50,054 nt of DNA from Planctomycetota bacterium. Lineage in GTDB: Bacteria; Planctomycetota; Phycisphaerae; WQYP01. The stretch is from NCBI GenBank assembly GCA_021805985.1, contig JAJZDN010000023.1, positions 1-50,054 of the forward strand, given 5' to 3'. The stretch's first letter is position 1. The number at the start of each line of letters is the position of its first letter. Below are positions 15,475 through 25,800 of this stretch, piece after piece. The notes under the pieces were generated by a model. It did no database searches. It was not told the origin of the DNA and saw only the letters and a program-made list of their open reading frames with translations. Made by a program: the position numbers and the translations under genes.

Positions 15475-16194
15475 CTAATCAATGACGATTACACAAAGAT
15501 ACTTCGGCCCGTGCACGCCGGTAACCAGATTCATTTCAATATCCGCCGTTTTACTGGGACCGTTGATGATCACCACATTGGACGACATTCGCCCACCGGT
15601 ATCGCGCAGCACATGCGGCAGGGCGTCGATCATATCAGCGACAATCCGCACCGCCGGCAGCAGCACAATGTGCAGGGGAATCGTCAGCGTTGTAGATCGG
15701 CCAAAACCGGGATCACTCCAAACCATCAAGGCACCGGTATCGGCCAAGCCATAGCGGCAATCGGTAATGCCCGCATCGCATTGAAATACCAGATTTTCAC
15801 AGTTCGGATCCGTCCAGAGATCAATGCGGTATCCCTTGGCCTGCAAGTGTCCCGCAATCACATCCTCCGGCAAATCTGCCAGATTCATCATGATGGACTT
15901 TACATTTCGAGTCGCTAAAAGCTCATCAATGGCAGCCTGTATTGCGTCGGTATTGGTGCGTGTAACAGTCATGCCGTTCGCGCGGGCCTGCTGAATCCAT
16001 CGCTCCACGCGCCGCGGGTCACCTGCGGGAACCTGTCGCAGTAATTTTTCCTGAATTTCCGGACGGGCATCGGGTGCCGGAGCAGGCCCTACCGCGCTGT
16101 GGCCCAACGCATGGCGCACGGAGGTTAGAAACTCCAGGCGCTTGGCCTTATTACGCTCGGAACTGCCTTGGGAATCTGGGGTCATCATCGTCAT
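15475..16194 (-). CDS. lutC: Lactate utilization protein C (LUD domain)
   Basis: This ~239-residue protein has the LUD domain found in LutC/YkgG: a variable N-terminus, then the core with GLADTGALMVWSDPGFGRST and PLHIVLLPAVRIV. It is the third subunit of the LutABC L-lactate oxidation complex. AGGAAA precedes the GTG/ATG start region (16194-16197). It lies directly downstream of lutB with about 25 bases between them, completing the operon lutA-lutB-lutC. Confidence 0.9.
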   Translation of the reverse strand: MTMMTPDSQGSSERNKAKRLEFLTSVRHALGHSAVGPAPAPDARPEIQEKLLRQVPAGDPRRVERWIQQARANGMTVTRTNTDAIQAAIDELLATRNVKSIMMNLADLPEDVIAGHLQAKGYRIDLWTDPNCENLVFQCDAGITDCRYGLADTGALMVWSDPGFGRSTTLTIPLHIVLLPAVRIVADMIDALPHVLRDTGGRMSSNVVIINGPSKTADIEMNLVTGVHGPKYLCVIVID

Positions 16195-16221
16195 CACTTT
16201 CCTGAGCCGCGAGGTACCATC

Positions 16222-17691
16222 CTATTTCGCACGATTCTTACCGGAGCGATACTGCTTATAAGCGTAACGAAAATCGTGCTTGGGCGGGATGGGGAAATCT
16301 CTCTGGGCGGTCCAGCCTGCGGCCGGCCCGGGCAGTTTTTTTATCCAACCGTCTTTGCTTCCCATAGTGCGTAGCATCACCCGCTGGACAACCTGCCCGA
16401 GCCGATAGCTCCAGGCGTGTTGCAGCCCCCATGCCCATAACTTAAAGACCGTGCGTTCCGACCGCGTGGTAATACCCTGCTGCACCTCATCTCTTTTCAG
16501 TTTGATGAGAAACTCGGGGATATTAATTTTCACCGGGCAGGCCTCAAAGCAGGCCCCGCATAAACTCGATGCGTGCGGCAGATGCTTATGATTTTCCAGC
16601 CCGTTAAATAGCGGTGTTAATAATGCCCCAATCGGCCCGGGATACACGCTGCCATACGTCCGCCCCCCCACCTTGCGGTAAATCGGACACGCATTAAGGC
16701 ATGCGCCGCAGCGGATGCAGCGCAACGTGTCACGATATTCACCGGCCAAAATTTTGGACCGCCCATTGTCCATAATAACTAAATGAAGCTCTTCCGGGCC
16801 GTCATGCTCACCGGGCCGCCGGCAGCCCGTGATGATATTGGTGTACTGCGTTAACGCCTGTCCTGATGCGGACCGTGCCAGCAGTTTTAGGAACACCGGC
16901 AGATCATCCAGGGCAGGAATAACCTTTTCCATGCCCATCAGGGCTACGTGAACCCGCGGGCGGGTGGTACACATGCGTCCGTTGCCTTCATTGGTGCATA
17001 ACACAAGGGACCCGGTTTCCGCAATCGCAAAGTTCACACCGCTGATTCCCATATCCGCCTGATTAAAGCGATTGCGCAAATACACGCGGGCCATTTCCGC
17101 CAGTTCCTGCGGATTATCGGTAAAAGGGGTTTTAAAATAACGGGCAAATATATGCCCGATTTCCGCGGCATTTTTATGAATGACCGGCATGACAATATGC
17201 GTTGGATGATCGTTATCCACCTGCAAAATAAACTCGCCGAGATCTGTTTCCAGCGGTTCAATACCCGCCGCGATCAGGGCGTCATTCAGCTCGGTTTCCT
17301 CACTGACCATGCTTTTACTTTTTACCACCAGCTTGCTGCCGGTGCGCCGGGCGATATCTACAATCAGATCGTTGGCCTCTTCGCGTGTGGCGGCAAAATA
17401 GACCGCTCCACCATGCTTAATAACATTGCGTTCCAGAAGTTCCAGATAATAATCCAGATGATCCAGAGTATGGCGTTTTATATCGCCGGCCAGTTGCCGC
17501 AGTCCGTCCGCATCGGGCAACTCGGCCAAGCTGCTTCGGCGGCCATAATCTTTTTTGGTTACGGAATTATCCAGGGCGGCATGAAGAACCGCATCGGCGG
17601 AGGCGGCGTGGGCCTCGGCCATAAAATCTGGATGAAACACTGGCAACGATAAGCCGCGCTTCGGCGATGATGATTCCTTAACGCTATTCAT
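16222..17691 (-). CDS. lutB: Lactate utilization iron-sulfur protein LutB
   Basis: This 489-residue protein combines an N-terminal LUD domain with two 4Fe-4S ferredoxin-type clusters. The first cluster is CIRCGACLNACP (about residues 324-335) and the second LCGACFEACPV (about 377-387); each is followed by the remaining cluster cysteine/proline. LutB is the electron-transfer subunit of the LutABC complex that oxidises L-lactate to pyruvate. Its ATG overlaps the end of lutA (17688-17691), with AAGG just upstream, which indicates translational coupling. Confidence 0.94.
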   Translation of the reverse strand: MNSVKESSSPKRGLSLPVFHPDFMAEAHAASADAVLHAALDNSVTKKDYGRRSSLAELPDADGLRQLAGDIKRHTLDHLDYYLELLERNVIKHGGAVYFAATREEANDLIVDIARRTGSKLVVKSKSMVSEETELNDALIAAGIEPLETDLGEFILQVDNDHPTHIVMPVIHKNAAEIGHIFARYFKTPFTDNPQELAEMARVYLRNRFNQADMGISGVNFAIAETGSLVLCTNEGNGRMCTTRPRVHVALMGMEKVIPALDDLPVFLKLLARSASGQALTQYTNIITGCRRPGEHDGPEELHLVIMDNGRSKILAGEYRDTLRCIRCGACLNACPIYRKVGGRTYGSVYPGPIGALLTPLFNGLENHKHLPHASSLCGACFEACPVKINIPEFLIKLKRDEVQQGITTRSERTVFKLWAWGLQHAWSYRLGQVVQRVMLRTMGSKDGWIKKLPGPAAGWTAQRDFPIPPKHDFRYAYKQYRSGKNRAK

Positions 17692-18443
17692 GAAGCCTTC
17701 GCCCCCGCAGTATGCTCAACAGCGGCGGCGATGATCTGGGCAATATGCTGTACCCGGAATGACGCGCCCATGCGGTGGCAGGCACCGCCGATGTTCATGG
17801 CACATCCGCCATCATTGACAATCATGGTCTGTGCCCCTGTTTTGCTGCCGCACTGCACTTTATCACGCACCATGGCCCCGCTGATATCGGAATATTTAAT
17901 AGCAAACGTGCCGCCAAAACCGCAGCACTGTTCCGCCTTTTCCAAGGCCGTAAATTGCGCCCCGCCAAGCTGCTTAAGCAATCGAATGGCCGGCTCCCCG
18001 GTGGCCCCCAGGCCGCGCAAATGGCACGTGAAGTGATAGGTGAAGGTTTCATTTTCCGGCAGCGAAAGCGTGGATAAATCAACTTTCAGAATTTTGGTCA
18101 GAAATTCCACGTATTCATAGCACCGGGCGACAAAATCTTCCGCGAGTTTCCGCTGATCCGGATCATCATGGAATAATTCAATATAATGATCCCGAATCAT
18201 GGCACAGCATGACCCCGAGGGCGTGATGATATAGTCCGCATCGTGAAAGACATCAATCATTTTAACCGCTAAGGCCCGAGCCTCCGCAGGATATCCATTA
18301 TTAAACGCCGGCTGGCCGCAGCAGGTCTGGGCCGTGGGGAAATCCACACTGCATCCGAAATGCTCCAGCGTTTTAACCACTGCCATTCCCACGTCAGGTG
18401 CGAATAAATCGGTGAGACACGTAACAAACAAACTGACTTTCAT
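17688..18443 (-). CDS. lutA: Lactate utilization Fe-S oxidoreductase LutA
   Basis: The 251-residue product carries two CCG domains: TCCGQPAFNNG near the N-terminus (about residues 40-50) and QCCGFGGTFAIKY (about 169-181). Each binds part of an iron-sulfur cluster, as in LutA and the glycolate oxidase/heterodisulfide reductase superfamily. It is the first gene of the lut operon on the reverse strand. No lactate permease (lldP) or LutR regulator is adjacent, so regulation is not evident. Confidence 0.93.
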   Translation of the reverse strand: MKVSLFVTCLTDLFAPDVGMAVVKTLEHFGCSVDFPTAQTCCGQPAFNNGYPAEARALAVKMIDVFHDADYIITPSGSCCAMIRDHYIELFHDDPDQRKLAEDFVARCYEYVEFLTKILKVDLSTLSLPENETFTYHFTCHLRGLGATGEPAIRLLKQLGGAQFTALEKAEQCCGFGGTFAIKYSDISGAMVRDKVQCGSKTGAQTMIVNDGGCAMNIGGACHRMGASFRVQHIAQIIAAAVEHTAGAKAS

Positions 18444-18627
18444 ACCGGCATTCTATAGTCGGCACCACAATCTGGCGAGAGCCCACCGATACTGACGCTA
18501 TTGCATAAACAGACAAGCGGGAGCGTTTACGCCATAATAGGAGTCGTGCGGCCTTGGCGCGGGGTTGGGAAGACGGTACCCGACTCGGGCGGCAGGCCAA
18601 TGATATTTGCAAAACGGATGACTGTCA

Positions 18628-19599
18628 GTGACAAAAAAGACCGGCGTTTTCATTCTTAAACTCGTTGTCATGGGGGCGGTGTTCACGTTTGTGGGCATCA
18701 AGCTGGAACAAACCTGGCACACCGTGGGCCAACACCCCGTACATATAGACTGGCGTTACTGTGCGATTATTCCTCTGGCATTTGTCGGCATTATGGCCAC
18801 GAACGCTCTGACCTGGCTGTGGCTGGCGCGGCGCATGGGAGACCGCAGTGCGGTGCTGCCGCTGCTGGGAGCCTATACCTTCAGCCAGATGGGCAAATAC
18901 GCCCCTGGCAAGGTGCTACTAGTTTTGATGCGTTTGGAACGCACGCATCGGGCGGGGATGGCCCGGGAAACGTGCTTGCTTTCCACGCTCCTGGAAAATG
19001 CCATGTACACGCTTTCCGGAGGCTTGGTGGGTTCAACGGCGCTGGTGGTGGCGGCACGCAATCACCCGGTTTATCTGCTGGGATGCGGCCTGATCATGGC
19101 GGCCCTGCTGGGATTGTTTTATCCACCGTTTTTTTTCTGGATTATCAACACCGCCCTGCGGTCCATGGGTAAATCCGCCATTCCACCGAGCCGCCGGTTT
19201 AAATTAAAGCACATGATTTATGCCGTGGTGATGTTTTTACCCACCTGGCTGTTCGGCGGCGTGGGCTTGTGGATGGCGGTAAGCTGCGTGCACCATGTGA
19301 GCATTCTGCATACGTTTGAACTTATCGGCGTGTTTGCCTTATCGGTAAGTTTAGGCATGTTCAGCCTGTTGCCCGGTGGATTAGGCGTGCGTGAGGCAGT
19401 GCAGGCACTGTTTATCGCGCCGCTGGTAGGTTCGCCGGAACTGGTGGTGGTCGTTGTGGCACTGCCCCGGGTATGTCAAATTCTTGTGGAACTAACATTG
19501 GCTGTTGTTGGCGGCATTATTAACAGCCGCCTGACGGTCCAGTTACCCGCCGCGTCCCCGGAGGAGCCAAGCTCTTCTGCACAACAACCCGCCGGCTGA
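18628..19599 (+). CDS. AglD/MprF-type (UPF0104) flippase-like membrane protein
   Basis: This 323-residue integral membrane protein has eight or so hydrophobic segments. It shows the family motif YTFSQMGKYAPGKVL near residue 90 and the FSLLPGGLGVREA motif near 250, which define the lysylphosphatidylglycerol synthetase transmembrane/UPF0104 group. Members flip or scan lipid-linked substrates; there is no aminoacyltransferase domain here, so it is not a full MprF. The start is GTG 18628 with weak ribosome-binding sequence. It is transcribed toward the cyclic glucan synthase gene, though a promoter lies between. Confidence 0.87.
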   Translation: MTKKTGVFILKLVVMGAVFTFVGIKLEQTWHTVGQHPVHIDWRYCAIIPLAFVGIMATNALTWLWLARRMGDRSAVLPLLGAYTFSQMGKYAPGKVLLVLMRLERTHRAGMARETCLLSTLLENAMYTLSGGLVGSTALVVAARNHPVYLLGCGLIMAALLGLFYPPFFFWIINTALRSMGKSAIPPSRRFKLKHMIYAVVMFLPTWLFGGVGLWMAVSCVHHVSILHTFELIGVFALSVSLGMFSLLPGGLGVREAVQALFIAPLVGSPELVVVVVALPRVCQILVELTLAVVGGIINSRLTVQLPAASPEEPSSSAQQPAG

Positions 19600-19701
19600 T
19601 AAGGCCAGACCGCGCGAAGGTTTGCGCGCCCGTCCAACGGCGCTTGATCAACCATTTGAACCTTCATGCCCGCTGCCGCTGAAAAATGCTGAAGAAATTG
19701 C

Positions 19702-19730
19702 TTGACAATGAAGGGCCGGGGGTCTATTAA
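19702..19730 (+). promoter_or_regulatory. Sigma-70-type promoter upstream of cyclic glucan synthase
   Basis: A perfect TTGACA -35 hexamer (19702-19707) is followed after 17 bases by TATTAA (19725-19730), which matches the -10 consensus at four of six positions. It lies about 95-125 bases upstream of the large gene and in its direction. Confidence 0.6.
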
Positions 19731-19824
19731 TTATTAGAGGGGGAAGACTAACTAAGCCGTGGACGGGGCATCCGGCGATGCCGGCATATTTCAAACCTGC
19801 GAAGTTACCTAAATAACCGCTGAT

Positions 19825-22800
19825 TTGATCGCATGGATCGCGGCTTTTGGGCAAGGAATGCGTCACTATAATTGGAGCCATTATTTGGGTAACAATCGCG
19901 GTCAATGGTTAAGGGTTTTATTTCAATTGGGACCGTCGGGCGCGGGACCGGCCGTACAAACTGAAGAACCGTTGCGCGCCGAACTGCTGGGCATAAGTCA
20001 ATTAGAGCAATTGGCCGAAGAGCTGGCGAAAGAACATCAGGTTCAACCCAGCGGTGCTCCGGAAATTCTTCTGGCGCGGCTCGCCGAAAACAACGTCGTA
20101 CTGACGCAGGCATACGAGCTTATCAGTGACGCCGTAGCCAGCGGTCAGATTATTGCACCGGCGTCCGAATGGCTGCTGGACAATTTTTATCTCGTGGAAG
20201 AACAGATTCGCTTGATTCAGCGGCACTTTCCCAAGGGATACAGCGTGAAGCTGCCCTGGCTGAGAAACGGTCCGCGCGCCGGCTATCCGCGCGTCTATGA
20301 CCTGATCCTTCGCCTCATCAGTCACCTGGACGGCCGGGTGGACGGCGAAGCATTGGACCGATTTCTGGCGGCTTACCAGCGGGTTGCAACACTTAGCCTG
20401 GGAGAATTATGGGCTGTGCCGATCATGCTGCGTCTGGCGCTGGTGGAAAACCTGCGCCGGGTTGCCGCGGAAATCGCCAAGGCCCGCCATCAACGAAATT
20501 CGGCCAACTATTGGGCGAATCAGCTAATAGACGCCGCGGAGAAAACGCCCGATGACACGATTGTAGCCTTGGCCGCCATGGTAAAAGCCGAGCCACCCTT
20601 GTCCAGTGCTTTTATCACGGAACTGGTGCGCCGCTTACAGGGACAAAACGCTTCTCTGGCCCTGGCGTTGAATTGGATCAGCCAACTTGTGGCCCGATCA
20701 AGTGAAACCCTTGAGTTGCTGGTGCAGCGGCAAAGTCGTCGGCAGGCCGCGGACCAGATATCCATGGGGAATTGCTTCGGCAGTTTGCGCTTTATTGACG
20801 CCACGGATTGGCGCAATTTTGTCGAAAGCCAAAGTGCTGTGGAAACAACGCTGCGCGAAGATCCAGCGGGCATCTACGCGGCTATGGACTTCCAGACCCG
20901 CGACACCTATCGGCACATTATCGAAAACCTCGCCTCGTCTAATTTGCTTTCCGAGATGCTGCCAGCGCGAACCGCTGTGGATCTGGCAGCTAATGCCCTC
21001 AAGACCCGGCCATTGACGGATCGCCAGTGTCACGTGGGATATTATCTGGCGGGTGATGGGCTAGAGCAATTGGAGCAGGAACTGAAAATCAAGGTCCCGC
21101 TGCGACAGAAGCTCACCCGTTGGGCCAGGAAGTGCCCATTAGCGTTGTATACGGGCGTTGTGGCACTGGTGACCATCAGTTTGACCGTGCCGCTGGTGAT
21201 GACCGTATCCACGCATTGGTGGCTGGCGCTGATTGTGGGAGTTTTAGCCCTTTTCCCGATCAGCCAGTTCTCATTGGTTTTGGTCCATTATGCCGCTTCG
21301 CTGATCATTTCTCCGCAGACGCTGCCGCGCATGGATTATTCAAAGAATGTTCCCGATTCGTGCCGCACACTTATTGCGGTTCCCTGCCTGGCAGACAACG
21401 AAGCGGAAATTCAGGACCTGTTGGAATCGTTGGAAGTGCGCTATTTGGCCAATCGCGATCCGAATTTATTCTTCGCGCTGGTTTCGGATTTAGGCGATGC
21501 CCCGCAACAGGTAACTCCGGAAGATGAAACTCTGTTAAGCAAGATGGTCGATGGCATTGAAATGCTTAATAAAAAATACGGCCATGCAGATACCGGGCCG
21601 TTCTGCCTGTTTCATCGGCCCCGCCGCTACAACGCCGGTGAGAGATTATGGATGGGCTATGAACGCAAGCGCGGCAAGCTGGAAGATCTCATCAACGTCC
21701 TGCGCTCAGATCAACAAGACGCTTTTCTGGTTGTTATTGGCGAACTGGGGGTATTGAGAACGGCCAAATACCTCATCACGCTGGATGCTGATACGCAGTT
21801 GCCCCGCGGCACGGCCGCTGAGCTTATCAGCACGATGGCCCATCCTTTGAATCAGGCGATTATTAACCCTCGAACCGGTTTGGTGGAGGAAGGCTACGGC
21901 ATTCTCCAGCCGCGGGTGGCGATTAATCTGCCCTCGTCACAGCGTTCTCTTTTTTCCCTGTTGTTCGCCGGCGATCCGGGCATTGATCCATATACACGGG
22001 CGGTTTCTGAAGTCTATCAGGATCTGTTTGGCGAGGGATCTTTTATCGGCAAGGGAATTCTCGATATCGACGTGTTCCATCGCATTATGCACCGCAGGCT
22101 TCCGGAAAATCTCATTCTCAGTCACGATCTGCTGGAAGGGTGCCATCTGCGGTCCGGGCTGGCGAGCGATATTCTGATTTTTGAAGATCATCCGTGGCAC
22201 TTTGGTGCCGAAATCAGCCGCCGCCATCGCTGGATTCGCGGCGACTGGCAAATTGCCGGATGGCTTTTTCCGTGGGTACCCGCGGCTGGTCGAATGTGGA
22301 GAAGCAATAAGCTTTCCATGCTGTCGCGCTGGAAAATACTTGATAATCTGCGCCGCAGTTGCACAGCGCCCGCCGTGGTCGTCCTGCTGCTTATTGCCTG
22401 GCTGATTCTTCCCGATCCCGGTGTATGGACACTGTCGCTGGCGGCGGCCATCGCTGGGCCGGGTCTGCTTACCGCGCTATGGGAACTTACGAGAAAAAGT
22501 CCTGAACTGCCCCTGGAGACACACTGTCGCTTGTGGGGCCTTAGCTTTGGACGGCAGATCGTGGTTTCCGCCCTGGAACTGACCTTTCTGGCTTTTCAGG
22601 CGGCGCTGAACGCTGATGCCATAGTGCGTTCGCTGTTACGGATGGGCATTACCCACCGCCGACTTCTGCAATGGCGCACCAGTAGTGCTGTGCAGCGCAC
22701 GGTATCTTCCTCGCTTAGCAGAACTTTTCTATCCATGTGGACGGGGCCGGTTATTGCGGTGGCGGCATTCTGCACACTGGCCACTCTTCGCAGGCCAGTC

Positions 22801-25800
22801 ATCTTGGATGCCGTACCGCTTCTGCTGTTATGGCTTATTTCGCCCATGGCAGCCTGGATTCTTAGCCATCCGATTGTGATCACAGCACCGGAAATGGATG
22901 GCGAAACGCAACACTTTTTGCGGATGACGGCACGGCGGACGTGGCGGTATTTTGAACAATATGTCACGGCCGATGATCATCACTTGCCGCCGGATAATTT
23001 TCAAGAATATCCGGTGCCGGTACTGGCGCGCCGCACCAGTCCCACCAATATCGGAATAGGGCTGTTGGCCAATCTTGCGGCGCTGGATTTCGGGTGGATT
23101 TCCTGTGGCACGTTTGTGCTTCGCTCCCGGGGCACACTGGCCACCATGGAAACCTTAAAACGTTATCAGGGCCATTTTTTCAACTGGTATGCCACCGACA
23201 CGCTGGAACCACTGGAACCGCGGTATGTATCCACGGTGGATAGCGGAAATCTGGCAGCCGACCTTCTGCTGATGCGCTACGCACTGGCGGAAATGGCGGA
23301 TGCACCGTTGATCCCCCCGCGGTTCAACGAGGGAATTTTAGATACCCTTCTGGCGTTAAAGCATGAGGCAGGATGCATGGGGCCGCCGCGGGAAACACAA
23401 CCTGCTCCGGACCCGATCCATAAGCAAAAAATCCAAACCGCCAGCGATCAGTTATTCGAGCTTTATGCGCATAGTCCGCATCGCTTACGGGATATTCTGG
23501 ATCAACTCCGACGGGGACGTGATATTATTGAGGGCCTGAATCGGTCGGCGCAGGGCGGGGGTAGCATTCAACAAACGTGGTGGATTTCCGCTCTGGAAGC
23601 GGTACATCGGGACTTCATTGACGATATAACGCAATCAGCACCATGGATTTTATTGCCGCCGCTGGGCGGAGCCAAGACCACGACTTCCGGCAAGAACGCC
23701 AATGCCTATGCGGAGTTGTGCCGTATCATGCGGGAACTGGAAAACAACGACGGTTTATCTGCCATGGCGGAATTGTGCCGACGGGCAATCGCACTGACCG
23801 CCTTGCTGTCCGGCCACGCGGGGGCCACACCCGAAATGCTTAGCAGCCATCTCCCGGGGAACCTTCAGAGAGGCTTACGCCATATAGAGGATCGGCTCAC
23901 GAGTCTCAGAGATATGCAGCACCAGTGCTCGGCCATGGCGAAGATGGATTTTGGAATGCTTTTTGTGCGTAGCCGAAAGCTTTTTTCCATCGGCTTTCGA
24001 GTCAGTGAAAACCGTTTGGACGCGGGCTTTTATGATCTGCTGGCCTCGGAAGCCCGACTTACCACCTACATCGCAATTATTACTGGCCAAATACCGCAGG
24101 AAAGCTGGTTCGCCTTGGGGCGGCAACTCACAAGTTTAGGTGGACGCGTTGCCTTGTTGTCCTGGAGCGGCTCAATGTTTGAATATCTTATGCCGCTTCT
24201 GATCATGCCGAATTATCAAGGCAGTCTGCTTGATCAAACGATGCGCGCTGTCGTGGATCGAAATATCGAATACGGACGCGAACGGGGAATTCCCTGGGGA
24301 GTTTCCGAATCCGGCTACAACGCCACCGATGCCCAACGGAATTATCAGTACAAAGCGTTTGGTGTACCGGGGCTGGGATTTAAGCGCCGACTTTCCGAGG
24401 ATCTGGTCATTGCCCCTTATGCCACTGTTTTGGCTCTGATGGTTCGCCCGCTTCCGGCATGGCGGAACATGCTGCGATTGGAGCAGGAAGGGCAAATGGG
24501 GGACTGCGGCTTTTATGAGGCCATTGACTATACGCCCCAGCGAGCCGTCAAGGCGGGACTGCCGGCCACGGTACGCTCGTTCATGGTCCATCATGAAGGC
24601 ATGAGCCTTTTGTCCCTTACCGCCTTTCTGCTGAATCAGCCAATGCAGCGGCGATTTCTGGCCGATCCGCTGTTGCGCTCCGGTGATCTGCTGCTGCAGG
24701 AAAAACCGCCGAAAGTGCAGCCGATTTATCCCCATTCCGTGGAGGTTGCCGAATCACGCCGTCCAGTATCCGAAGAGGCCCTGACCTGGCGCGTGTATAC
24801 CACAGCCCAGACGCCCGAACCGGAAGTTCAGTTGTTGTCCAACGGGCGCTACCATCTGATGATTACCGCAGCCGGTGGCAGCCGATCTATTTGGAATAAC
24901 CTGGCCCTGACCCGTTGGCATGCGGATTTTACAAGGGATAACTGGGGATTATTCTGCTATTTAAAAGACTTAGAATCCGGCAACTGGTGGTCCGCAACGG
25001 TGCAACCCACGTTGCGGCGGGGACAAAACTACGAAGCGACATTTTCCGAGGGAAAGGCGGAATTTCGCCGACGCGACGGCCAGATTGAAATGTTCATGCA
25101 GGTGACTGTCTCTCCGGAAGATGATATTGAACTACGGCGTATTTCTTTGACCAACCATGGCACCGTGGCGCGGCGCATTGAATTAACTACGTATGCGGAA
25201 GTGGTACTGGCTTTGCCTGCGGCCGATGCGGCCCATCCGGCGTACGGTAATCTGTTTGTGCAGACGCACGCCGAACCGGAATTTCACACGCTGCTGGCTA
25301 CGCGTCGCGCCCGCGGCCATGATGAGCATCCGCCTTGGATGATGCACATGGTAACGGTGCATAGGACTCCCGATCCGCCATTTTCCTATCAGACGGATCG
25401 TGCGGCATTCCTGGGGCGAGGCCGAAGCACAGTAAGCCCCAAGGCAATGGATCAGACCGGGCCTCTGCCCAACATCGACGGTGCGGTGCTGGATCCCGCG
25501 TTTTCCATTCGCCGGGAGTTTGTCATTCAACCCAATGCCACCGTCACCGTGGATGTGGTATTGGGAGCGGCCGCGACCCGCGAACAAATTGAAATCTTAT
25601 ACCATCGCTACCACGACCATCGATTTACGGATCGGGTTTTGGAGCTTGCCTGGTCACACAATCAGGTATTGTTGCGGCAACTCAACGCCACCGATGCCGA
25701 AGCTCAGGTTTTTGGCCGTTTAGCCAGTTCACTGCTGTTCCCCGGACCCCGCTTTCGTGCCGGGGCGGAGGTGATTCGGCAGAATCAGCGGGGGCAATCC